A stretch of 64,000 nucleotides of DNA, taken from assembly GCA_963677785.2 (NCBI GenBank), contig CAXXDH010000003.1, positions 1,860,001 through 1,924,000 on the forward strand. The letters are read 5' to 3'. The notes below the pieces were generated by a model that did no database searches, was not told where the DNA came from, and was given only the letters and a program-made list of their open reading frames with translations. Below, in pieces: positions 34,300-43,357 of this stretch (the stretch's first letter is position 1; the number at the start of each line of letters is the position of its first letter). The position numbers and the translations under genes are program-made. The DNA comes from G963665495 sp963677785 (GTDB taxonomy: Bacteria > Desulfobacterota > Desulfovibrionia > Desulfovibrionales > Desulfovibrionaceae).

Positions 34300-34917
34300 T
34301 TACAGCAGGATTTCTTCCAGACTTTTCCGTTTTCTATCCGGTACGCCGTTTTCGTCCGGCTTGCCCACGGCCAGGACATTCACGATACGCAGGCCCTCGG
34401 GAAGGGCGAAGCGTTCTTTGATGTTTTTTTCGTTGAACATGCCTATCCAACAGGTGCCCAAACCCATCTCCACGGCGCGAAGCATCAGAAAAGATACCGC
34501 AATGCCCGTATTCATGGCGCAAGCGCCGAATTTGGCGTTTTCCTCGGCAGCGGCCTCGCGGGTGACGTAGGCGTCGATGCCGTCCATCGGCTCCCCTTGA
34601 ATCAGGTCGTTTTCCCGGAAGAAAAAGGCGGCGGACTGCGAATCCTTCACATAATGCTCCAGGTCCGCGCAACAGATGATGATTGCCGGCGCGTTTGCCA
34701 GCCAGGACTGTTTCCGGCTCGCTTCGCTGGTGCCGAACCAGGCCAGGTCCGCGGCATCGGTGACCACTTTGAAACGCCAGGGTTGGGAATTCAGGCTGGA
34801 AGGCGCGTTGCGGGCCGCTTCCAGCAGTTCCGTAAGCTGTTCCTGCGTAAGGGCTTCCTGTTTGAAAGACCGGACACTGTGTCTGGCGGCAATGGCTTCT
34901 TGTACGCTTAGTTGCAT
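34300..34917 (-). CDS. Nitroreductase-family flavoprotein
   Basis: 205 residues. The FMN-binding N-terminus AIAARHSVRSFKQEAL is followed by EAARNAPSSLNSQPWRFKVV, the standard nitroreductase substrate/flavin segment. MGLGTCWIGMFNEKNIKERF and VLAVGKPDENG supply the C-terminal flavin contacts. Members reduce nitro compounds, quinones or flavins with NAD(P)H; the substrate is not predictable. The gene is convergent with the DUF3592 gene and follows the type VI cargo operon after a gap of about 200 bases, in which no gene was found. Confidence 0.92.
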   Translation of the reverse strand: MQLSVQEAIAARHSVRSFKQEALTQEQLTELLEAARNAPSSLNSQPWRFKVVTDAADLAWFGTSEASRKQSWLANAPAIIICCADLEHYVKDSQSAAFFFRENDLIQGEPMDGIDAYVTREAAAEENAKFGACAMNTGIAVSFLMLRAVEMGLGTCWIGMFNEKNIKERFALPEGLRIVNVLAVGKPDENGVPDRKRKSLEEILL

Positions 34918-35118
34918 GGTGTATATCTCCCTTGAATTCGATTACTTCAATTGTAACGCTGCAGGGAGTATACGCTTCATACGCGGAAAGGAAAGTTGCA
35001 GGCTCGTATTTTTTTCAGAGCAGCGGTCCTGCAAGACATGCAATGCCTTCAAAAAAATCTTTGAAAACAAAAAAGATCTGTGCTGCTACAGCAGGCAGTA
35101 CGTTATCATGTCGTTTTT

Positions 35119-35505
35119 TCAGGACATTATCATGACCTTTTCCTGGCTGGGCACCATGACCACGCCCACGGTGTTCTCATTGTTGTGCGTGGTGGGCGAG
35201 GTCAGCCGGACAGCCGGCGCGCCTTCGAACATGACCTTGGTGCTGCCCTCGGAAAATTTCATGGCCTCCATCATGGTGCTGGAAACCACGCCGCCTTCGA
35301 CGCCCGCGTTGTCGCCCATGGTCATCTCCACGCTGGAGTTGAGATTGAGCGCGGGCGATCCGTCAATGAGGATGGTCTCCGCGGTGGGCTCGGCCATCAT
35401 CATCTCCGCCGTGTTCGGATAGGGAATGGGTTCGGAAAAGGGCGGCGTCTTGCAGACGTCCGGCATGCCCATGGCCATGCCTTCCGCAATGGTGCACGCA
35501 AACAT
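35119..35505 (-). CDS. PAAR-like (DUF4150) spike-tip protein
   Basis: 128 residues. The opening FACTIAEGMAMGMPDVCKTP, followed by AEPTAETILIDGSPALNLNS and FEGAPAVRLTSPTTHN, is the DUF4150/PAAR-like pattern. Such proteins cap the VgrG spike of a type VI secretion system and often link it to a toxin. This one has no C-terminal toxin extension, so it is a bare tip. It is the last gene of the VgrG operon, 129 bases after the DUF3540 gene. It would act in the cytoplasm during assembly and then be exported with the spike. Confidence 0.85.
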   Translation of the reverse strand: MFACTIAEGMAMGMPDVCKTPPFSEPIPYPNTAEMMMAEPTAETILIDGSPALNLNSSVEMTMGDNAGVEGGVVSSTMMEAMKFSEGSTKVMFEGAPAVRLTSPTTHNNENTVGVVMVPSQEKVMIMS

Positions 35506-35634
35506 AATGCCTCCGACGGCTTAGGAGCCTGTAAAAGGTGTTACTGGATAGCGTACGGGTAATCTGAAAGTTGTCCAATGTTTGGCCTTGATGCCTTTCG
35601 CGTATGGTGCTTGCTGCCCGGGCATTTGTCCCAT

Positions 35635-36264
35635 TTACCCGATATGGATCCGTTCGCCGTCCATTTTCATGTCGTTTTCAGCGCGCAGGGTGGCGTCGGC
35701 CGCGTCCAGGGTATAGCGCTTGGTGGCCCGTTGCCGGAGGCGCGCGGCTTCTACGCTGTCCACGTTGTCCACGCGGCGGAAGCTGTCGCGCAGATGCTGC
35801 ACGCAGGACCGGGCCGTGCTGCGGATGGCGTCGCAGACGCTGACGACTTTCTGCACCTTGGCGTCCAGGCTGGCGGCCACCAGACCGAAGAACACGAAGC
35901 GCGCCTGGCCCTGCCGGGCTTCCAGGCCGAGCGTATCTTCGGCGTTCAGGTGCAGGTTGCGGGCGCAGACGCGTACGTCGCCGGGAAAGGCGAGGTTGCT
36001 GTCAGGCCGCTGTTTTTCCAGCACGCTGAGCACGTAGCCTTGACCCGCGCCCGGATCGTAGACCAGCACGCTGTCGCCGGGTTCGGGCTCGAGCAGGCAG
36101 GCTGCGGCTTGTTTCAGTTCAAGCATCTGGCCCTGGGCCAGGCAGACCCGAAACATCCCCTGTTCCGCGGACAGCACGGTTCCGGGAAGCAGATCCCCGG
36201 CTCCCGCGGCATCACGTCCGAACATCCGCCCCGGATAAACGACTTTGGCTTTCTCTGCTGGCAT
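35635..36264 (-). CDS. DUF3540 protein of the type VI cargo operon
   Basis: 209 residues. The N-terminal half is beta-rich (GTVLSAEQGMFRVCLAQGQMLEL, LEPEPGDSVLVYDPGAGQGYVLSVLE). The C-terminal part is helical and then repetitive (RQRATKRYTLDAADATLRAENDMKMDGERIHIG). This is the DUF3540 layout, found almost only in VgrG operons beside DUF2169 and DUF4150 genes. Its role is unproven. The OB-like N-terminus and the short repeats at the end hint at a spike-associated structural piece. It begins 17 bases after the pentapeptide-repeat gene. Confidence 0.8.
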   Translation of the reverse strand: MPAEKAKVVYPGRMFGRDAAGAGDLLPGTVLSAEQGMFRVCLAQGQMLELKQAAACLLEPEPGDSVLVYDPGAGQGYVLSVLEKQRPDSNLAFPGDVRVCARNLHLNAEDTLGLEARQGQARFVFFGLVAASLDAKVQKVVSVCDAIRSTARSCVQHLRDSFRRVDNVDSVEAARLRQRATKRYTLDAADATLRAENDMKMDGERIHIG

Positions 36265-36281
36265 GGTGGTTCTCCGCCTGG

Positions 36282-37292
36282 TTATTTGATTCCGTCAAAA
36301 AGCGCGTCCGGCTCCCACTGTTCGGCCTCGGCCAGGAGATTGTCCGTGGGGCGGACTTTGCTCGTATCGCTTCCGTGAAAATCGGCTTTGCTCATTTCCA
36401 CGCGGTGCATGTTCGTGCCTTGCAGCTGGGCGTGGTTGAACGTGGCCTGCTCCACCTGGGCCTGGGCGAAGGTGGCGAAGTCCAGCCGGGTATTGCTGAA
36501 ATTGGCCCCCTTGCAGTCTGCCTGCCGGAACTGGGCCGCGTCAAGCCTTGCCTGGGAAAAATCAGCCCCATGCATTGAGGCGTTGGAAAAATCGGCCTGG
36601 GGTAGCTCACCGGCCAGAAATTGGGCCAGGTCGGCCTTAGCGCCGCGAAAATTAGCCATTTTTCCCTTGACCCGCAGGAACTTGGCGCCTGTGAGCGTGG
36701 CGCCCACAAAAAAGACCTTGCCAATGTCCAGGTCTGAAAATACCGCTTCGGTCAGATCGCAGCCGTTGAACATTGCCAGGGTCAGGATGCAGCCTGCAAA
36801 GCTCTGGTGTGGCAGCTCGGAGTTGTTGAACTGGGTTTTCTGCAGATTGGAGTTGCGGAAAATGGCGGATGCGAGTTGTGCCTCCAGCAGCATGGCCCGG
36901 CTGAGGCTGGCGTCGCTGAAATCGGTTTTGTCGAAGACAGATTGCGTAAAGGTAGCGTTGTGCAGCATGCTCCCGATAAAGCGGGTTTCGCGCATGTCGC
37001 ATTGCTCGAAAATGGCGTTTTCCGCTCGGACCTGCGAAAAGTCCGCCTGGGCCAGGCGGCAGGTTTCGAATTCCGCGCCTTCAAGCCGGGCTCCGGACAG
37101 ATTGGAGCCGGTCAGGTCGCACTCCTGAAAGACCGCTCCGTTCAGCGTGGCCATGTGCAGGTTGGTGTTCTTGAAATTGACTTTTTCAAACACGGCGCCG
37201 GTGCAGTCGATTTCCCGGAGGGTCTGCCCCGAGCAATCCAGTCCCTGAACCGGCAGCTTTTCATTGACGGCCTTGAGGAGAATATCACGCAT
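36282..37292 (-). CDS. Pentapeptide-repeat protein of the type VI cargo operon
   Basis: 336 residues made almost wholly of A(D/N)LXX-type pentapeptides, such as NLHMATLNGAVFQECDLTGS. These build a right-handed quadrilateral beta-helix. The start is the ATG at 37292, which overlaps the end of the DUF2169 gene by 8 bases; the frame extends upstream without similarity. Proteins of this kind in VgrG operons are thought to be adaptors or structural carriers for cargo. No catalytic segment is visible. It may pair with the pentapeptide domain of the upstream protein to form a longer helix. Confidence 0.85.
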   Translation of the reverse strand: MRDILLKAVNEKLPVQGLDCSGQTLREIDCTGAVFEKVNFKNTNLHMATLNGAVFQECDLTGSNLSGARLEGAEFETCRLAQADFSQVRAENAIFEQCDMRETRFIGSMLHNATFTQSVFDKTDFSDASLSRAMLLEAQLASAIFRNSNLQKTQFNNSELPHQSFAGCILTLAMFNGCDLTEAVFSDLDIGKVFFVGATLTGAKFLRVKGKMANFRGAKADLAQFLAGELPQADFSNASMHGADFSQARLDAAQFRQADCKGANFSNTRLDFATFAQAQVEQATFNHAQLQGTNMHRVEMSKADFHGSDTSKVRPTDNLLAEAEQWEPDALFDGIK

Positions 37293-39864
37293 TTTTGTTC
37301 GCCTTATCCCACAGCGTACGCTTCTGGTTGAAATTATGGGCGCGCGCATCCACAATGTGCGCTCCGTACATGTCCGCGCCGAACATGTTGACCAGGTTCA
37401 CGCGCGTATTGATGATTTTGGCCTTGCGCAAGGAACAGCGAAAAATATTGATCCTGCGCAGGTTGGCATTTTCGAACCGGGTCTTGGCGAAATTGGCTTT
37501 TTTGGCCCGCAGCCGGATAATGGCGGTGTCCACGAGCTGGGCTTTGGACAGGTCCCCGCCGTCCATGAGCACGTTCCAGAAGCGCGCGGCCTTGAGATTC
37601 GCGCCGCCCCAGCGGGCCTTGGTCAGGTTCACATGGCTCAGAGAGGCTTTTTGCAAGCGTGTTTTGGCATCCGCCCGCGAATTGATTAGCGAACTGCGGC
37701 GGATGGTCACTCCGGTGCCGTTCACTTCGTAGAATTCGGCGCCGTCGGCGAGACATTCGCTGAACGTGGCGTGGTGCATGACGGCGCCGCCAAAAGCGGT
37801 CCGCTTCAGCCAGGAACCGTAAAAATTGACATCGGTCAGATTGGCCTGCTGCAAGGAAGTTCGTTCGGCCCGCGAATAATGCAACTGGGATTGCAGCAGG
37901 TTGGCATTGCTCAAGTCAGCGAAATCCAGTGAAGCGCGGTAGAAAAAGGCCTGGGTGAAATCACACCGGCTGAACTGGCCGTGGCGCAGGTCCGTACCGA
38001 TAAGCTGGGCCTGGATGAATTTCGCGCCGTTGGCATTGGCGTCGTTCAACCTGGCGTCCGAGAGATCGGCGTTGGAAAAGTCGGCATTGGTCAGAATGGC
38101 GCCGGAAAAATCCGCGCCCTGCAGAACGGCGTCGGAAAAATCCGCATTTTCCAGAACCGCGTTGCTGAAATCCGCTCCCTGCAGCACCTGCCCGTGAAAA
38201 TCCGCGCCAATAAGCTGTTTTTCCGTAGCGGATGGTTCCGGGGCGGCTGCGCCGGGGGCTTCCGCAGCGGGCGAAGCGGGAGGTTGTCCGGCTGCGGCTG
38301 CTTCGGGCGCAGGCGTTTTGGGCTCGCGTACGGGCGGTAACCCGCCCAGAGTCTGCAGCGCCTGCTTCAGGTCCGTCAATCCCTGCTTTTTTTCCGGGGC
38401 CAGGTTGCCGGAGGCCAAGGACTTGTCCAGATCCGCCAGGAGTTGTTGGGAAGACGGGGGCTTGTACGCTTTTTCTGCGAGAAGGCGTTCCACGTCCGCG
38501 GCTTTCAGTCCTCTGGCAGAGAGAATTTGCCGGACCTGGGCTTCCAGTTCCGCAACGGATTGCTGCAGCTCCTGCGTGCTGGAAATTGCCGCAACGGGCG
38601 GCATCTGCTGCGCAAGGTGGTGTTCCACGTCGCTCTCTGTCAGGCCGTGTTTGGCCAGCAGCTTTTTGGCTACGGCCTCCACCTCGCCGATCATTTTTTG
38701 GAGCGCGGCCGGGGGGGCTGCGGGCTTCGGCTGCGGTGCGGGCTCCGGGGCAGGCTTCGGCTCTGGTTCCGGGGCCGGTTCCGGGGGAGCGGCCTCGGCT
38801 TCCGGAGCTTGCAGGGCTTCCTGAAGCAGCTGCCGGTAATGGCTCTCGGGCCGGGGCTCTGAGTCGAGCGGTTCCCAGGCGGCCAGCACATGGGCGACGT
38901 CCGCGGCGTCTTCGTCCACTCCCTGCAGTACGCCCCGGAAGCAGAGAATGCCGATTTCCTGTTCGGGCAGCAGCCAGAGCGTGTCCGCCATGTTGGTAAT
39001 TTCACTGAAGCGGCTGCGTTCGGATTGCATGGTCAGGGCGAACAACCTGGCCCGCAGACCGGGCAGCGTGCTGCGGATCAGCTGGCGCTGCGGATGCGCA
39101 CCGCTGATTGCCACGGATTCGGTGCCCTGAAAAAAGCCTTCCAGACGCTGGTCCGGCTGGGCGGTGCAAAAAAATTCCGCCTTGCTGTCGCGCGGCAGAT
39201 AGGGCCAGTCCTCGTGTTGCCAGACTTCGTCGAATGCGCTGAGAAATTTCGTCCGTTGGGGCCAGAAGGGCGGAATGGCCGTGAAACTGACGGGCTCGTG
39301 CGCCTTGTCCGGATCGGCGAGCAACACGTTGGGGCGCAGCAGGCTCGGCGCGGGCAGATCTTTGATTTTTTTGTCCGTACGATGCCCTTTTCCCAGGGGG
39401 TTCTTCTCGTATTCCGGACCTCCGTAAGTCTGCGACCAGTCCAGGCGCACGGGGCGCAGGCGCGCCGGAGCGCTGCAGCGCTCGCCGTGCCAGTGGCGTT
39501 CGCCCATGATCTGCAGTCTTTTGTACAGTGCGCCGACGCGTACGCCGACGTCCATGCCGGTCACGTCGCCAGTCACGTCGCCTGTTGTCTCGCCCGTCGT
39601 CGCACCCGTGGTCTCTTGCCGGGGAAAACAGCGTCCGTAGAGCAGGAATTCGGCCCTGGGTTTTGGGAAGCCGGGGTCGAAAATATCGTTTTCACCCAGC
39701 GCCTTGGAAAGTTTGCCCCACATATCGGTCTCAAAAAGCAGCTCCCGTGGGCCGTTTTCCGTCAGCGGAAAGCAGGCATAGGCCGAAATGGCCAGGGCGA
39801 ACCCGCCTTCGCGCGGCAGGGTGCGCAGAAACAGGCCGAGATTGTCGGGTTTGATGATATGCAT
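37285..39864 (-). CDS. DUF2169 and pentapeptide-repeat protein, type VI accessory
   Basis: 859 residues. The first 330 or so match DUF2169 (LFLRTLPREGGFALAISAYACF, LRPVRLDWSQTYGGPEYEKNP), a domain tied to VgrG-linked cargo loading. A Thr/Gly-rich insertion of short repeats (TTGATTGETTGDVTGDVTG) sits near residue 90. A Pro-Glu linker and two predicted helical hairpin segments (VEAVAKKLLAKHGLTESDVEHHL and a similar second copy) follow. From about 555 to the end come pentapeptide repeats. It is the second gene of the operon, 19 bases after vgrG. It is thought to act as adaptor or chaperone between spike and cargo; this is family inference. Confidence 0.85.
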   Translation of the reverse strand: MHIIKPDNLGLFLRTLPREGGFALAISAYACFPLTENGPRELLFETDMWGKLSKALGENDIFDPGFPKPRAEFLLYGRCFPRQETTGATTGETTGDVTGDVTGMDVGVRVGALYKRLQIMGERHWHGERCSAPARLRPVRLDWSQTYGGPEYEKNPLGKGHRTDKKIKDLPAPSLLRPNVLLADPDKAHEPVSFTAIPPFWPQRTKFLSAFDEVWQHEDWPYLPRDSKAEFFCTAQPDQRLEGFFQGTESVAISGAHPQRQLIRSTLPGLRARLFALTMQSERSRFSEITNMADTLWLLPEQEIGILCFRGVLQGVDEDAADVAHVLAAWEPLDSEPRPESHYRQLLQEALQAPEAEAAPPEPAPEPEPKPAPEPAPQPKPAAPPAALQKMIGEVEAVAKKLLAKHGLTESDVEHHLAQQMPPVAAISSTQELQQSVAELEAQVRQILSARGLKAADVERLLAEKAYKPPSSQQLLADLDKSLASGNLAPEKKQGLTDLKQALQTLGGLPPVREPKTPAPEAAAAGQPPASPAAEAPGAAAPEPSATEKQLIGADFHGQVLQGADFSNAVLENADFSDAVLQGADFSGAILTNADFSNADLSDARLNDANANGAKFIQAQLIGTDLRHGQFSRCDFTQAFFYRASLDFADLSNANLLQSQLHYSRAERTSLQQANLTDVNFYGSWLKRTAFGGAVMHHATFSECLADGAEFYEVNGTGVTIRRSSLINSRADAKTRLQKASLSHVNLTKARWGGANLKAARFWNVLMDGGDLSKAQLVDTAIIRLRAKKANFAKTRFENANLRRINIFRCSLRKAKIINTRVNLVNMFGADMYGAHIVDARAHNFNQKRTLWDKANKNA

Positions 39865-39883
39865 ACGGGTGCTCCGGAAACAT

Positions 39884-42583
39884 TCAGCCCAGTTTGATGA
39901 CGGTGCCGTTTATGGTCGTGGTGCCTGTGGCGCTCAATTCGAAGATTCCTGTGGAAATTTTCGCACTGGCCGTGCCGTTCAAGGAAATGTCCGTGGTTTT
40001 TACGCTGAATGCGGCCGGTTTGACGTAGACATTGGTCGCTGAGGTCGATGTCAGGCGGACGGAATCTTCGGTGAGCGCGACGCCCGTCTGGGTCAGGTCG
40101 CTTCCCACCGACAGCGTGACATCCGTTGCGCCCAAAGCAAACTTGCCAGTGGCTCCGTCGCCGCCTTTCATGACGATTTCGGTGGTGGACATCTTGAACG
40201 TGGGGTGCAAGGGGATGGTACCCAGTTTCATGGAGATGGAATTGAGATCGCCTCCACCCGCATCCAGGATAATGGTGCTGGCTTCTTTCAGTGTAATGGT
40301 CGCTTTGTTCAAGGGATCCACGGTGGAACTGTTTTTCAGGACAATTTCCGCAGTTGGGGCTATGTCGAAGTTCGCGATCAGTTCGATGCCTTCTTCTTTG
40401 GATACCTCAATGGCCGACGAAACCAGGGCGGCCTTCATGAGTCCCTTGATCGACGAAAGGGAGACGTGTACGGCGGACATCACGGCCGCGTCGAAAACCA
40501 GGTCGGCGCCCGAGCCCACGTCGCTGATGATGCTGGCGGCGCTTTTGTAGCCGTTGCTGGGAGCTTCCTTGAGGTGGTATTCGCTGGCCATGGCGGCAAT
40601 GGTGGTGGCCGCGGTTGCAATGGACGCGCCTGCCACAAGCGCCAGAGCTGTTTTCAATTTACTTATCAACGCCGAATACGGCTCGGGCGGTCCGACCAGC
40701 AGGCTGTAGCTGCTTCCCAGCAACAGGTGGCTTGCATCGGAGCAGACGAATTCATGGTCGCCCGCGCCGACTTTGTCGCCTTTGAAATATTCCAGAACCG
40801 TGCCGCAGCTGAGCCCCCAGGACAACCCGGCGTTGATGTCGCCTTTGCCCCCGCCGAAGAGTTCGTTGGAAACACCCACGGTCACGTCCGTGCTGGATCC
40901 CAGCTTGAGTTCGGTGGTCTGACCGAAGGTGCCGCTGTAATACTCCTTGTTGTATACGAGAAATTTTCCGTTGTTGCCTTTTTCCTCGTCGCTTTCGCCT
41001 CCACCGTCTCCGTCTCCATCGCCGTCGCCGTCGTCGTTTCCGCCGCTGCTTCCACCGCTTTCCAGCAGGGCCAGCCCCGCGGTTTTGCCGGAGACCTGCA
41101 TGTGCATGAATCCGTTGCCTGCGGTATCGCCGATGGCGAATTGGTGGCCGCCGGCCGTGATGATGGAGTTGATGTCCTGGTTGGAGGTGGCCACGTGGTT
41201 GGGCTTGTCGAAATTATGCACCGCGCCGGTGATCAGCGGACGGTCCACATCGCCTTCCACAAAACTGATCAGCACTTCCGTACCCTTGTGCAGCGGAAAG
41301 TGCATGCCGTAGCTCCCGCCCGCGTAGGGCTGGGCCAGACGGATCCAGGAGGATGCCTTGCCGTCCGAACGGCCGGAAAGGTCGAAGGGCATGATAACCT
41401 TGTAGCGTCCGTGGCTGTCCAGTTCGGCATATTTTCCCGAGCCTTCGGCGTCTATGGTGGCGGAGAGCAGGCCGTAAAAGCGCGGCTTTTTGGTGTCGCG
41501 GCCGGGGCGGAACTGCTGGCTCATGGGAATGCAGCTAAAGGTGTTGGAATAGACCAGCTTGCCACGGGTTTCCTGATGGTTCGCGCCGGGGGCGGTGACC
41601 GCCGTCCAGTTTCTGCCCGTATGCTGGATGCTCGCCAGCAGATAGTTGCCGTTGAGTTCTTGGCAAAAATGTTTTTGCAACGTGAAACTGAATCCGGACT
41701 GCATGCCCAGGCAGAAACTTTCTCCCTGCATCTGCAGCTGGCGGCACTGGAATTCCTGAGCCCGGATTTTTGCAATGGGTTCGGCTTCGCCCGGGCTTTT
41801 GAAATTGTCCCCGTAGGAGTAATGCGTGCCCACGCCGTTGGCGTCTACCGTGGCCTGCCCCTGCATTTTCAGTGTCGAATACTGGTAATTGTAGTCCTTG
41901 AGCAGCACGTTTTGCGGGACGCTGGTGTATTCGGCGATGAAATTGTGGACAGCACTTTCCCGGACAATGTCGTCCAGTCCGGATGTCGGGTTGAATTCCA
42001 GGTCGGAGTCCGCAAAAGCCACATGGGAAATGGCCGCATCCGTGAAAATGATTTTTTCGCCGTTTTCACCCTGCTCAAAATAAAAATAAATGCCGTAGTG
42101 CTCCATCCAGCGCGAGAGAAACTGGAAATGCGTTTCATTGAACTGGCAGACGTACTCCAGAGTCGGGTACTGCGTCTCGAGTCTGAGTTCATAGTCGGTA
42201 ATTTCATTGTCGGAGAGAATGCTTTTCAGTATTCCGGGAAAGCTTTTGTCCAGAAAAATCTGGCTGTATTGCTGCAGTGTCAGATTATGGATCTGCGGAA
42301 CCAGAAGCGCCTGGTAGAGCGCTTTCCCGGATTCGAACTGCTTGAGTTTCAGAGAGGCGACAATGCCGTTGGCCGTCAGCGTATGGGTTCTGCCCTGCAT
42401 GGTCAGACAGCAGGGTTTCTGCAGAATCTTTTCGTAGGAGATGCTGTTGTCCTGTGCGACGAGCAGAACGTCGTAACGGTATAGTTCCGAAAGGCCTTCT
42501 TTGCCAGTGAAACTGTGGACCACAAAGGTGTCCGGCGGGAGGTCGTCTATGGAGAACGAAAAAACGTACGGATGCTCGGACAT
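39884..42583 (-). CDS. vgrG: Type VI secretion spike protein VgrG with extended C-terminus
   Basis: 899 residues. The gp27-like N-terminus is clear (FSFSIDDLPPDTFVVHSFTGKEGLSELYRYDV, NETHFQFLSRWMEHYGIYFYFE). The gp5-like OB fold follows (YKVIMPFDLSGRSDGKASSWIRLAQPYAGG and FPLHKGTEVLISFVEGDVDRP). Residues about 508-531 are a Gly/Asp/Ser tract (DDGDGDGDGDGGG). A hydrophobic segment (LALVAGASIATAATTIAAMA) lies near 645-665. The last 200 residues are beta-spike repeats ending TTTINGTVIKLG. GGAGG precedes the ATG. Structural T6SS genes (tssB, tssC, tssM and others) are not in the window, so this is an orphan VgrG island. Confidence 0.92.
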   Translation of the reverse strand: MSEHPYVFSFSIDDLPPDTFVVHSFTGKEGLSELYRYDVLLVAQDNSISYEKILQKPCCLTMQGRTHTLTANGIVASLKLKQFESGKALYQALLVPQIHNLTLQQYSQIFLDKSFPGILKSILSDNEITDYELRLETQYPTLEYVCQFNETHFQFLSRWMEHYGIYFYFEQGENGEKIIFTDAAISHVAFADSDLEFNPTSGLDDIVRESAVHNFIAEYTSVPQNVLLKDYNYQYSTLKMQGQATVDANGVGTHYSYGDNFKSPGEAEPIAKIRAQEFQCRQLQMQGESFCLGMQSGFSFTLQKHFCQELNGNYLLASIQHTGRNWTAVTAPGANHQETRGKLVYSNTFSCIPMSQQFRPGRDTKKPRFYGLLSATIDAEGSGKYAELDSHGRYKVIMPFDLSGRSDGKASSWIRLAQPYAGGSYGMHFPLHKGTEVLISFVEGDVDRPLITGAVHNFDKPNHVATSNQDINSIITAGGHQFAIGDTAGNGFMHMQVSGKTAGLALLESGGSSGGNDDGDGDGDGDGGGESDEEKGNNGKFLVYNKEYYSGTFGQTTELKLGSSTDVTVGVSNELFGGGKGDINAGLSWGLSCGTVLEYFKGDKVGAGDHEFVCSDASHLLLGSSYSLLVGPPEPYSALISKLKTALALVAGASIATAATTIAAMASEYHLKEAPSNGYKSAASIISDVGSGADLVFDAAVMSAVHVSLSSIKGLMKAALVSSAIEVSKEEGIELIANFDIAPTAEIVLKNSSTVDPLNKATITLKEASTIILDAGGGDLNSISMKLGTIPLHPTFKMSTTEIVMKGGDGATGKFALGATDVTLSVGSDLTQTGVALTEDSVRLTSTSATNVYVKPAAFSVKTTDISLNGTASAKISTGIFELSATGTTTINGTVIKLG

Positions 42584-43212
42584 GTGTGTTGACCTCCGGT
42601 CGTGCTGTTGTGGACTGGTAAGCGTTGCGGATTTCTCAACTTCTATTTCCTACTTAAAGGGGCTTGCCAAGTCCAGTCAAATGTATACTGTTTTTTATGA
42701 AAAAGGGAAGCCGATAAAACCATTATTTCAGGAGATTATCTTAACTTTAAACATATTACGAACAATCAATTTACAGTTTGCGAACCGTTTTTGAACAGCT
42801 TGTGAACAAAAATGCTGCTGCAAAATTTGTTGTCAAGATTGAAAAAATGACATCTTTTTAATATGTTAAAAAATCTTTAGGAGCTATCTAAGTGAAAAAA
42901 GGGGGCTTTTGTTTGACGGGCTTGTGACGTTTTTTTACCGCAAGTGTTTTGCAAAATTTTTTTCATTAACAATTTCACACTGTAATTTGACTCCTTTTAG
43001 CGTTTTTCTGAATAGCATCTTCACAAATTTACATTTTTAGAGTATTCAATTGGCCACATACGGATCAAGATTTTATCTTGATATTTTCTATATTTTGCAT
43101 TTTGCATGCCGCGTCCTTGCTTGCAACCCCCTGTTTTTATTGCGTCGGGACGCGCACGACCTTACGTTTTTTTTAATGAACACTGTTTTGAGCCTCCGCC
43201 CGTGCTCCATCC
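42584..43212. other. AT-rich non-coding region upstream of vgrG
   Basis: About 630 bases, markedly poorer in G and C than either side. Runs of A and T are frequent, stop codons occur in all frames, and no convincing gene was found. It should hold the vgrG promoter on the minus strand. A region like this often binds xenogeneic silencers, but no specific site could be recognised. The bases 43269-43357 between the following repeat and nrdG contain only the nrdG ribosome-binding site. Confidence 0.6.
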
Positions 43213-43268
43213 AAAAAATTTTGGAGATGCTTAAGAACCTTTTGCAAAAGGGGCTCAAGCCGCCGGAG
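43213..43268 (+). repeat. Dispersed palindromic repeat, copy upstream of nrdG
   Basis: The order is AAAAAATTTTGGAGATG, then CTTAAGAACCTTTTGCAAAAGG as core, then GGCTCAAGCCGCCGGAG. This plus-strand copy matches the family order on its own strand. It lies between the AT-rich vgrG upstream region and nrdG. Confidence 0.7.
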
Positions 43269-43357
43269 TTGTGCTCAAACAACTGAAATCAGGTTTGGGG
43301 GGGATTGGCCGCTCCCTATGCGGCGAAACCCTTTGGCCCGTGCAGGAAGGAAAAGTT

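Noticed and set aside
40205..42484. 759-codon plus-strand frame opposite vgrG
   Set aside because: Antisense shadow; vgrG has clear gp27/gp5 motifs and a ribosome-binding site.
42584..42700. Sigma-54 promoter (TGGCA-N-GC type) for vgrG
   Set aside because: The minus strand has TTGGCAAG, but the required GC at the -12 position is missing at the correct distance.
43050..43286. 78-codon frame in the AT-rich region upstream of nrdG
   Set aside because: It starts at TTG with no ribosome-binding site and runs through the dispersed palindrome into the nrdG leader.
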